Shown in pieces: positions 8,570 to 13,892 of a stretch of 61,521 bases of DNA. A model generated the notes under the pieces. The model had not been told where the DNA came from and ran no database searches. It saw nothing but the letters and a program-made list of their open reading frames with translations. The stretch lies in assembly GCA_910574835.1 (NCBI GenBank), contig CAJTDE010000028.1:1-61521 (forward strand), in the 5' to 3' direction. This DNA comes from Clostridia bacterium. Lineage in GTDB: Bacteria > Bacillota > Clostridia > Lachnospirales > Lachnospiraceae. The position numbers were made by a program, and so were the translations under genes. Within the stretch, counting starts at the first letter, position 1; every line of letters starts with the position of its first letter.

Positions 8570-8911
8570 TTATAAATGAAAGCGCCCACGTTTCTGTTTT
8601 GAGCGTTTCCTTTCCTCCTGTCTTGTTACTCCCTTGTACTTCTTTCGAATTATATCATCAGCGCTTCCTAAATCCATCCCTGTTGCCTGCCGCAATTCCT
8701 TTATGGCAACATACATATTATCATTTCTGGCACAGATCTCGTCTACCAGCTTTTCCAATTCCGTGCGGGTATCCTCCTGAATCTTCGGCGCCTCCTGACT
8801 CTCCTGCTCTTCCTCCGCCATCAGATACCTCAGCGAGTACCCGCAGCCGGGACACTCCTCCACCTTATCGGCAATCTGCCTTCCGCACATGGGACATTCA
8901 ATAACTGCCAT
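8570..8911 (-). CDS. Zinc-ribbon protein with L7/L12 C-terminal-like motif
   Basis: 113 aa from ATG 8911 (AAGGCGG 10 nt upstream). The N-terminal zinc ribbon MAVIECPMCGRQIADKVEECPGCG has two CxxC knuckles, then an acidic linker (EEEQESQEAPKIQED). The C-terminal helix-turn MYVAIKELRQATGMDLGSADDIIRKKYKG resembles the ribosomal protein L7/L12 C-terminal domain fold signature. The basic tail RKRSKQKRGRFHL ends the protein. It is inserted between the tail assembly chaperones and the tape measure, an unusual cargo position. Binding of nucleic acid or of the ribosome is only a guess from the domains. Confidence 0.6.
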   Translation of the reverse strand: MAVIECPMCGRQIADKVEECPGCGYSLRYLMAEEEQESQEAPKIQEDTRTELEKLVDEICARNDNMYVAIKELRQATGMDLGSADDIIRKKYKGVTRQEERKRSKQKRGRFHL

Positions 8912-8973
8912 ACCTACACCGCCTTTCATTGTTCCATTATAACAGCTTCGCAAATAAAGGTAAAGGCACATTG

Positions 8974-9398
8974 TTATCTTTCCTCAAACCTTTTGTTAAA
9001 TTCCAATGCCCAGAGCCGGAACTTTTCTTCCCCTGACATGGGTTCTTCCTTCGGTTCCATAGACAGGGGTCTGTTGGGGTATTTCCCTCTTTTGGAAAAA
9101 CAGGACGCGATTGCCATCCGGACATATAAGCCCTGATAGTAAGCCGCCGCATCGAGCATCCGGACCTGTTCCTCCTTTTCCCGCAGATATTCTTCCTGAT
9201 ACATATACATGTATTTTGGATTCAATTCCCAGAATACGTCCATCGAGATGCCAAACCGGATTGCCGCCGGCATCCAGACCTTGTCAATCAGACTTGAAAA
9301 GGTTACCGGCTCTCTTCCTCCGCTTTTGCCGGTTCCGTTTCTGCCGTCGTCTCCTTCGCTTCCTTGTTCTCCTGCCCTTCCAGATGCAGGAGCTTCTT
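8974..9398 (-). CDS. Tail assembly chaperone, T-like part (read by -1 frameshift)
   Basis: Downstream frame of the G/GT-type chaperone pair. The frame is open without a stop from 8974 back to the slippery site at 9399-9405. The first ATG (9273) has no ribosome site and lies inside the conserved stretch TFSSLIDKVWMPAAIRFG, so independent initiation is unlikely. The region ISMDVFWELNPKYMYMYQEEY is typical of the T-like helical domain that binds the tape measure. The fused GT protein would have about 231 aa, starting at ATG 9668. Both products act as chaperones that load tail tube subunits around the tape measure and do not enter the particle. That role follows from phage lambda G/GT; the shift here is inferred from sequence. 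Confidence 0.72.
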
Positions 9399-9668
9399 GA
9401 AAAAACTGCTTTCCTGTACTGCCTTTGCATATGCCTTGTAAATATCCTCAAGCTTCCCGCCGCCCAATATATGCTGCTCCACCAGATGATCCGCCTGCTC
9501 CGGCTCACACTTGGCTACAATCGCCGTAAATGCCGACACTGCTGAAAATAGATAGTTCCTGCTCATCATTCCTTCTACCGGCAGTCCCATCTGCTCCATC
9601 AGCCGGGAGTGACGAAATGTCAGTTCCGGGACCTCATAGCTCTTCTGATTGATTTTTACCATTGTCAT
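9303..9668 (-). CDS. Tail assembly chaperone, G-like protein
   Basis: 121 aa from ATG 9668 (AGGAGG 9 nt upstream, MTMVKINQKSYEVPELTFRH). The compact helical domain (RLMEQMGLPVEGMMSRNYLFSAVSAFTAIVAKC) is followed by an acidic low-complexity tail rich in Glu, Lys, Thr and Ala. Position between the tail tube gene and the tape measure, plus the -1 slippery heptamer T TTT TTC at codons Phe-Phe (9405-9399), identify it as the upstream half of a G/GT pair. The stop lies at 9303, so unshifted ribosomes make this short form. Confidence 0.75.
   Translation of the reverse strand: MTMVKINQKSYEVPELTFRHSRLMEQMGLPVEGMMSRNYLFSAVSAFTAIVAKCEPEQADHLVEQHILGGGKLEDIYKAYAKAVQESSFFKKLLHLEGQENKEAKETTAETEPAKAEEESR
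9399..9405 (-). other. -1 ribosomal frameshift slippery heptamer
   Basis: Minus strand T TTT TTC in exact zero-frame register (TTT 9404-9402, TTC 9401-9399). tRNA-Phe in both P and A sites can re-pair after a -1 slip. The -1 frame is then open through 9304 and on to 8974. A second run, GCA AAA near 9323, is a poorer candidate because the GCA codon cannot re-pair. Confidence 0.68.
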
Positions 9669-9767
9669 TTTTATAAACCTCCTGCTTTTGCTTTTCTTTT
9701 TTCCTCTAAAAATGTCTAAAAGGGGTCCGTGATTCGGATGTCCGAATTGTTTTTTCATGGATTGGAA

Positions 9768-9785
9768 GGCGGCATAAAAGCCGCC
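9768..9785 (-). other. GC-rich hairpin after the tail tube gene
   Basis: GGCGGC-ataaaa-GCCGCC, a perfect 6-bp stem beginning 9 nt after the tail tube stop codon. It could protect the 3' end of the highly expressed tube mRNA or lower downstream expression; no U-tract follows. Confidence 0.5.
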
Positions 9786-9793
9786 TCCCCGCC

Positions 9794-10222
9794 TTATGCG
9801 GCTTCTACTCCTGTAATCTCGATCTTGGTAGAAGGCGATACGGAAATCGTCATCTGACGGATTCCATTTACTTCGCCCTCGCTTACGTACACCGCGTGCT
9901 GTCCGTCCCAGGCAGCCACTCCGTCTTTGCCGTCCTTGCCCATCTTCAGGCGGTAATGCAGCGCCTTCATGGACTTGGCCTTTACTGCCGTGTAAGCCTC
10001 CAGCGTATAATTCGCCGTAAACTCCATCGCCTCCATCGTCTGCACGCCAGGAACGAAGGTCTGTACTTCATCCTCCAGATCCGTTGTCTCCAGCTGCTCC
10101 GGGGCGCCGCCCAACGCCGGGTAGGTTTTGATCTTGCACAGCTTTTCCCAATCTGTTCCGTTCTCGCTTACCTCCAGGATTGTACCAATTGTACTTACTG
10201 CCTTTGTTGCTGCTTCTGTCAT
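9794..10222 (-). CDS. Major tail tube protein
   Basis: 142 aa from ATG 10222 (AGAGAGG 9 nt upstream; an in-frame ATG at 10252 lacks a site). It starts MTEAATKAVSTIGTILEVSENGTDWEKLCKIKTYPALGG, the N-terminal pattern of Firmicutes phage tail tube proteins, and continues with LETTDLEDEVQTFVPG and MEAMEFTANYTLEAY. It should form the hexameric rings of a non-contractile tail. No separate sheath gene is present, so the tail is of siphovirus (F) type. It is flanked by the probable tail terminator and the assembly chaperones, in the standard order. Confidence 0.85.
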   Translation of the reverse strand: MTEAATKAVSTIGTILEVSENGTDWEKLCKIKTYPALGGAPEQLETTDLEDEVQTFVPGVQTMEAMEFTANYTLEAYTAVKAKSMKALHYRLKMGKDGKDGVAAWDGQHAVYVSEGEVNGIRQMTISVSPSTKIEITGVEAA

Positions 10223-10271
10223 AATTTTTTTCCTCTCTTTCTTCGCACGCATTTTTCTGCGTATAAAAATA

Positions 10272-10287
10272 GGAGCGATTATGCTCC
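10272..10287 (-). other. Hairpin upstream of the tail tube gene
   Basis: GGAGC-gattat-GCTCC, a 5-bp stem between the probable tail terminator and the tail tube gene, about 38 nt after the former's stop. Confidence 0.42.
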
Positions 10288-10325
10288 GTGAATGGTTACT
10301 ATCTGAACCGGTTTCCCGGGTTCAT

Positions 10326-10733
10326 TCATTCGTACTGCTCCAGTTCCTCGCTGTTCCCAAATATCCGCTGATAGCGTCCGGCCCAGCGTACAACGCCCGG
10401 GCTTTGTTCTTCTGCCTTTCCCGGTCCGTTCCTGCACTGGAAGCCGTAGGAAAGCATCAGCTTTCTTGCCGCCTCGCTGACCCTGCAGCATGCGGTATCC
10501 CCCAGCGTGCTGCCGCAGTACACGCGCACTTCAATCAACGGACTGCAGGCCCCTTCGCCTCCTTCCAGATCATAACCGCTACCGGGGTTCTCAATGAGCC
10601 TTGCCTCCACGCAGGGAAATCTGTTTTCTCCGGAAGGTACATACGGTTCCACTACGCAGTCTGTCATTTTCTCCAGCTTTTCTTTAAAAATCCGGTAAAA
10701 TTCTTCCCAGTGAAATCCTGCCATCGGAATCAC
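10326..10733 (-). CDS. Probable tail terminator / minor tail protein
   Basis: 135 aa beginning MIPMAGFHWEEFYRIFKEKLEKMTDC. The segment SPLIEVRVYCGSTLGDTACCRVSEAARKLMLSYGFQ (an alpha/beta fold with a final helix) resembles tail completion and terminator proteins of the gpU/gp17 class, which cap the tube. It lies directly upstream of the tail tube gene, the usual position. The start overlaps the stop of the Com-like gene (ATGA). The assignment is mainly positional. Confidence 0.55.
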   Translation of the reverse strand: MIPMAGFHWEEFYRIFKEKLEKMTDCVVEPYVPSGENRFPCVEARLIENPGSGYDLEGGEGACSPLIEVRVYCGSTLGDTACCRVSEAARKLMLSYGFQCRNGPGKAEEQSPGVVRWAGRYQRIFGNSEELEQYE

Positions 10734-10906
10734 CTCCTTTTCTTTTTTTCTCTTGTGCCGGGTTCCTTTGGGATAAAGCCGTATTCTTCTCTTTCCGTGT
10801 CAAATACATTCATCCCTCCGCACAGTGCCTTCGGACATTTTACATGGCCTTTGCCATGAAATCTTCCCAGAAGCCGTCCGCAGCCTCCGCATCTTACCTC
10901 AATCAA
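10730..10906 (-). CDS. Com-like zinc-finger regulator
   Basis: 58 aa if translated from TTG 10906, which has AGGGGA 7 nt upstream. An ATG at 10948 would add 14 residues but lies inside the stem of the hairpin at 10941-10976 and has no site. The protein is a single zinc finger (RCGGCGRLLGRF ... VKCPKALCGGMNVFDT) with two C-x2/4-C pairs, like the Mu Com family. Mu Com is an RNA-binding translational activator of mom; here the target is unknown and no mom-like gene is nearby. A basic tail (REKKKRR) fits nucleic acid binding. The gene is the first after the late regulator, coupled to the tail terminator. Confidence 0.62.
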   Translation of the reverse strand: MIEVRCGGCGRLLGRFHGKGHVKCPKALCGGMNVFDTEREEYGFIPKEPGTREKKKRR

Positions 10907-10940
10907 TAATGCATCCCCTGCCTTTCTTTTTTTGCGGCAA

Positions 10941-10976
10941 AGAGGCATCGGCGGAATTTTCTCCGCCGATGCCTCT
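10941..10976 (-). terminator. Long perfect hairpin between late regulator and tail operon
   Basis: AGAGGCATCGGCGGA (10941-10955) pairs perfectly with 10962-10976 across a six-base loop, a 15-bp stem. On the minus strand it follows the regulator stop by about 40 nt and is trailed by TTTGCC, only a short U-tract. It is a candidate attenuator separating regulator transcription from the tail operon. Confidence 0.6.
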
Positions 10977-11018
10977 CTGTTTGTGAATTACACTTTTCAC
11001 TGATATCATATTACCACA

Positions 11019-11480
11019 TTAGTATTGTGAATGGTGTGCAACATCACACTTTTTTATAATTTTATCAATTTTCCTGGAAATGGTGCTTCGATCATAGCCC
11101 AGCTCCTGGCCGATCTGCTCGTCCGTGAAGCAGTCTACATATTTTAAACGCAGGACTGTCTGCTCGCCCATTGTAAGAACCTCCGTATTTTCCAGAAACA
11201 GTTCGATATCCAGCTTCATGTCCTCAAATACCCGTTCATTGCGCTTCAAATCCGTCACCAGCCGGTTTACCGCATTCTCCCGTTCCTCCTTTGATTTGGA
11301 ACTGACTCCCGAAACAACAAAATGACATTCCGTATAAGGGAAGCGATTCATGGAGCCTTTTACAATTCCATGCTCTGTTGTAAGGGGGTGTGTCTCAAAA
11401 TAACGCAGCCGTCGCCTGATTGATTTGATTCGGCTTTCCAGATAGATATAATTTGCAAAAAAATCTCTTGTAATCTTCAT
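11019..11480 (-). CDS. ArpU/sigma-70 region 4-like late transcriptional regulator
   Basis: 153 aa from ATG 11480 (GGGAGG 7 nt upstream; the upstream ATGs lack sites). The N-terminus is helical and basic (KITRDFFANYIYLESRIKSIRRRLRYFETHP). The C-terminus holds a sigma region 4-type helix-turn-helix: LTMGEQTVLRLKYVDCFTDEQIGQELGYDRSTISRKIDKIIKKC. Proteins of this class switch on late (structural and lysis) genes in Firmicutes phages. Its promoter is overlapped by several operator palindromes of the divergent repressor, so it is the likely first gene induced when the repressor is lost. It heads the operon directly followed by tail genes. Confidence 0.75.
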   Translation of the reverse strand: MKITRDFFANYIYLESRIKSIRRRLRYFETHPLTTEHGIVKGSMNRFPYTECHFVVSGVSSKSKEERENAVNRLVTDLKRNERVFEDMKLDIELFLENTEVLTMGEQTVLRLKYVDCFTDEQIGQELGYDRSTISRKIDKIIKKCDVAHHSQY

Positions 11481-11552
11481 CTTATTTCCTCCCTGTTTCA
11501 TTTCCGCAATATTCCTTTGCTGAATTTTCTTTTGTGTAGATTTGCTCATTTT

Positions 11553-11567
11553 GTCTCATTTCGTGAC
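11553..11567. promoter_or_regulatory. Repressor operator O4 (imperfect)
   Basis: GTCTCATTTCGTGAC fits the pattern GTCAC-N5-GTGAC shared by four sites in this intergenic region. It lies in the 5' untranslated region of the late regulator. Confidence 0.6.
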
Positions 11568-11633
11568 ATTTAATTGAAAATTTTTTTATATCAGACATAT
11601 TTTAACCATATATATTCCCACCTCCTATTTTTA

Positions 11634-11648
11634 GTCACGATATGTGAC
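11634..11648. promoter_or_regulatory. Repressor operator O3 (perfect palindrome)
   Basis: GTCACGATATGTGAC is fully palindromic in its arms and lies just downstream of the -10 box of the leftward lytic promoter. A repressor bound here would block transcription initiation. Confidence 0.7.
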
Positions 11649-11654
11649 TATTTA

Positions 11655-11683
11655 AATATACCATGCTCCTCTTTATCTGTCAA
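11655..11683 (-). promoter_or_regulatory. Leftward lytic promoter for the late regulator/tail operon
   Basis: Minus strand TTGACA (11683-11678), 17-bp spacer, TATATT (11660-11655). The consensus fit is near perfect. Operator O2 abuts the -35 box and O3 follows the -10 box, so it should be tightly repressed in the resting state. Confidence 0.82.
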
Positions 11684-11697
11684 TCACATTTCGTGTC
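11683..11697. promoter_or_regulatory. Repressor operator O2
   Basis: ATCACATTTCGTGTC matches the GTCAC-N5-GTGAC pattern with one change in each arm and overlaps the edge of the leftward -35 box. Confidence 0.58.
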
Positions 11698-11714
11698 ATT
11701 TGTGCTTTACTAAA

Positions 11715-11729
11715 GTCACGTTTTGTGAT
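11715..11729. promoter_or_regulatory. Repressor operator O1 within the repressor promoter
   Basis: GTCACGTTTTGTGAT lies between a TTTACT -35-like box and an ACTATAAAT -10-like box of the rightward repressor promoter, with AAGGAGGG and ATG 11756 following. This position implies autoregulation. Confidence 0.62.
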
Positions 11730-11755
11730 ACTATAAATCTGTAAGGAGGGATCGT

Positions 11756-12148
11756 ATGGGAAGCTTTCAAAATATTTTTAAAGAACTTCGAATAGCCAGC
11801 GGCATGACTCAAACAGAAACTGCAGAGAAATTAGGCATCTCCCGAAGCACCATAGGAATGTACGAAACAGGCGCCCGAGAACCGGATTTTGAAACGCTGG
11901 AGAAAATTGCTGATTTCTTTCATGTGAATATGGACTATTTGCTGGGCAGAACAAACGGTTCTCCCGCCAACGGGGAGGCGCGGTATTATCTGAATGATGA
12001 TGCCCGGGATATGGCACAGTTCCTGTTCGAAAACCCGGAATACAAGGTCCTTTTCGATGCTTCCCGCAAGGTGAAGAAGGAAGACATTGACTTTGTAAAA
12101 CAAATGATTGATCGTGTAAGGGGGAATCCAGATGACACCGGATGTTAA
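11756..12148 (+). CDS. CI-like XRE-family repressor
   Basis: 130 aa with an N-terminal HTH_3 domain (residues 5-62: FKELRIASGMTQTETAEKLGISRSTIGMYETGAREPDFETLEKIADFFHVNMDYLLGR). A C-terminal oligomerisation region (residues 75-120, ARDMAQFLFENPEYKVLFDASRKVKKEDIDFVKQMIDR) follows. It lacks the Ser-Lys autoprotease domain of LexA/CI. The next gene encodes an ImmA-like HExxH protein, so inactivation by proteolysis as in ICEBs1 ImmR/ImmA is plausible. Four GTCAC-N5-GTGAC sites in the divergent promoter region are its probable operators. AAGGAGGG precedes ATG 11756. Confidence 0.88.
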   Translation: MGSFQNIFKELRIASGMTQTETAEKLGISRSTIGMYETGAREPDFETLEKIADFFHVNMDYLLGRTNGSPANGEARYYLNDDARDMAQFLFENPEYKVLFDASRKVKKEDIDFVKQMIDRVRGNPDDTGC

Positions 12149-12356
12149 TACACTGGAATATGATCTGCCAGTCGCCATTGCAGGCTATACTATCTCAAAT
12201 GCGGATAATACCTATACGGTTGTGCTGAATGCACGGCTTACCTTTGAACGGCGGATGCAGGCTTATCAGCATGAGATGGAACATATTCTGACAGGGGATT
12301 ATGATCGGAAGATAGATGCGGATATGCTGGAACTGCACTCCCACGCTCTGATGTAA
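12132..12356 (+). CDS. Miniature ImmA/IrrE-type metalloprotease (anti-repressor)
   Basis: 74 aa overlapping the repressor gene by 17 nt. It carries the zinc protease motif YQHEMEHILTGDYDR (HExxH) and a downstream acidic region (KIDADMLELHSHALM) that may hold the third ligand. Family members normally have 120-180 aa, so this is a minimal core. In ICEBs1 the partner ImmA cleaves the ImmR repressor to start induction; the same role is inferred here from the gene order. It could also be a truncated remnant, but the frame is intact and overlaps its neighbour cleanly. Confidence 0.72.
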   Translation: MTPDVNTLEYDLPVAIAGYTISNADNTYTVVLNARLTFERRMQAYQHEMEHILTGDYDRKIDADMLELHSHALM

Positions 12357-12358
12357 AA

Positions 12359-12406
12359 GGGGGACTGTCAATATAAGCCTATTGGCTTTTTTGCAGTCCC
12401 CTTTTT
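12359..12406 (+). terminator. Rho-independent terminator of the repressor operon
   Basis: GGGGGACTG (12359-12367) pairs with CAGTCCCC (12394-12401), with an inner AAGCC/GGCTT stem, followed by TTTTTC. It begins 2 nt after the ImmA stop and marks the right edge of the phage-derived locus. Confidence 0.88.
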
Positions 12407-12455
12407 CTTAAAGCTTATGATCTTATTATCCAACACTCTTCATTGGCGTTTCTTT

Positions 12456-13880
12456 TCACCATACACAATCATATCCCCGCTCCGCATCAAATCCGGCCGC
12501 AATCACAAGCTCCTCATTTAACTCATCATAAACAAATATATTCAATCCATTCGCCACTTTATAGCAATCCTTACCGTCAAAAATCATCTGCATTCCTGTC
12601 TGTCCCCGCCTTATCAGCAGATCCGATCCATGCAGCTCCATATGATACCGCATATCCGTCTGTCCGGGATAGCTATCTTCTCCCCGAGGGCCATGTATCC
12701 AAACTCCTCCCTGCTCTACGACCTCCAAGGGCACACCGGCCTCCGTCAACACCTCTGCCACAGGCTGCTCCCCGCTGTCATAAGCTCCATTCAGAGAAAT
12801 CACAGAAGTATAATTGGGATTTTGAACAAGCAGTTCAAGAAAATCGTACCACCCCGTTTCCTCCCGCAGCGCCTGATTGGCGCAGAGCTGCTCCCACCTT
12901 AAGGCATTCTGCTCCCAGCTCTCACAGGAGGCTTCCCCGCGCCTGTCCGGAAGATTGTATTTCTCCTGAAGCCAATCCGCCAGCCAGGCACTAAGCTTCG
13001 TAGATCCTCTGTGGTTCAAATGAGAAGCCTCCGCCATATCCTCTTTCGGATCAAGCTCCAGTTCTTCATACATCCGGTTAAAATCCAAAAACGGTATCCC
13101 GTTTTCTTCCGCTATTTCCCCGCACCGGTTAAAGAACCTCTGCTCCTCCGCAAAGTCAATCTGATAGGGGGAAACCATAAGCACCAGCGGAATCCCTTCC
13201 TCTTTGGCAAGGGCAATGATTTTCCGCAGATATTCCTCGGTCTTTGGCGCCAGCTCCCGGCTGTCCGTAATCCCGCTGATATCGTTAAACTGCTCAAATT
13301 CCTTTGTATCAAAAAGAGGATAAAAGCCCTTATAAGCCTCTCCCTCGGCCGTATCCGAAAAAGACATAAAATCTTCCTCGGAAAGCTCCGCATATCTGGA
13401 ATGGTAAGCAGGATATCCCAGTAAATATGCTAACTGCTTATCCGGCGGCGTACTTACCCGGATCGCTTCGCATTTTTCCCCGGACAGGCGCATACCGAAG
13501 GTATTGGTCATAACCCGGGCCTCCTCGATATACTCCCGCTCCTCGATAGTCCGGACAAGCTCCACCACCATTACCTTCGGACGCTGATATTTCAAGCTTT
13601 CCTTCATATAGTAGTAAGTATTCCACATTGGCTGCAGGGTTCCGGCCAAATCAAAGGAAGTAACTCCCTGCTCCCTCCATAAAACAGCGGGATTAATATC
13701 GGAATACACATGGCTGCTGCCGTAGAATATCACATCAACACTGTCTTTCTCCTGCTCATAAAAAATCTCCATCGGCCGAATCCCGTCCGCTCTTTTCAGC
13801 CGGAAGATCCCATTTAACCGGGCTAAAAGCAGCACAGACAGTAGCAGAAAGGCAGTAGCCTTTACCAAATTTTTTTTCAT
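12456..13880 (-). CDS. Membrane-anchored SGNH-hydrolase-like O-acyltransfer protein
   Basis: 474 aa with an N-terminal signal-anchor (ATAFLLLSVLLLARLNGIF, residues 9-27) and an extracytoplasmic SGNH-type domain. Block I is VDVIFYGSSHVYSDINP (nucleophile Ser in GSSH) and the late block is ASHLNHRGSTKLSAW (catalytic His). The region after residue 330 is extra. Such proteins (AlgJ/PatB/DltD-like) finish acyl transfer to surface polysaccharides with an MBOAT partner, which is the next upstream gene 12 nt away. The acceptor polymer cannot be read from the sequence. Confidence 0.78.
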   Translation of the reverse strand: MKKNLVKATAFLLLSVLLLARLNGIFRLKRADGIRPMEIFYEQEKDSVDVIFYGSSHVYSDINPAVLWREQGVTSFDLAGTLQPMWNTYYYMKESLKYQRPKVMVVELVRTIEEREYIEEARVMTNTFGMRLSGEKCEAIRVSTPPDKQLAYLLGYPAYHSRYAELSEEDFMSFSDTAEGEAYKGFYPLFDTKEFEQFNDISGITDSRELAPKTEEYLRKIIALAKEEGIPLVLMVSPYQIDFAEEQRFFNRCGEIAEENGIPFLDFNRMYEELELDPKEDMAEASHLNHRGSTKLSAWLADWLQEKYNLPDRRGEASCESWEQNALRWEQLCANQALREETGWYDFLELLVQNPNYTSVISLNGAYDSGEQPVAEVLTEAGVPLEVVEQGGVWIHGPRGEDSYPGQTDMRYHMELHGSDLLIRRGQTGMQMIFDGKDCYKVANGLNIFVYDELNEELVIAAGFDAERGYDCVW

Positions 13881-13892
13881 TGCCGCCTCCTG

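Noticed and set aside
9319-9330. GCA AAA run as an alternative frameshift site
   Set aside because: The P-site GCA codon cannot re-pair after a -1 slip. The T TTT TTC site upstream fits in register.
11586-11609. Seven-codon mini frame after an AGGAGG in the tailocin leader
   Set aside because: The ribosome site is 11 nt away and the peptide is too short to support. The AGGAGG may be incidental.
1-12455. att sites or an integrase for the phage-derived locus
   Set aside because: No direct repeat flanking the locus and no recombinase gene could be recognised in the window. The left end is not visible.
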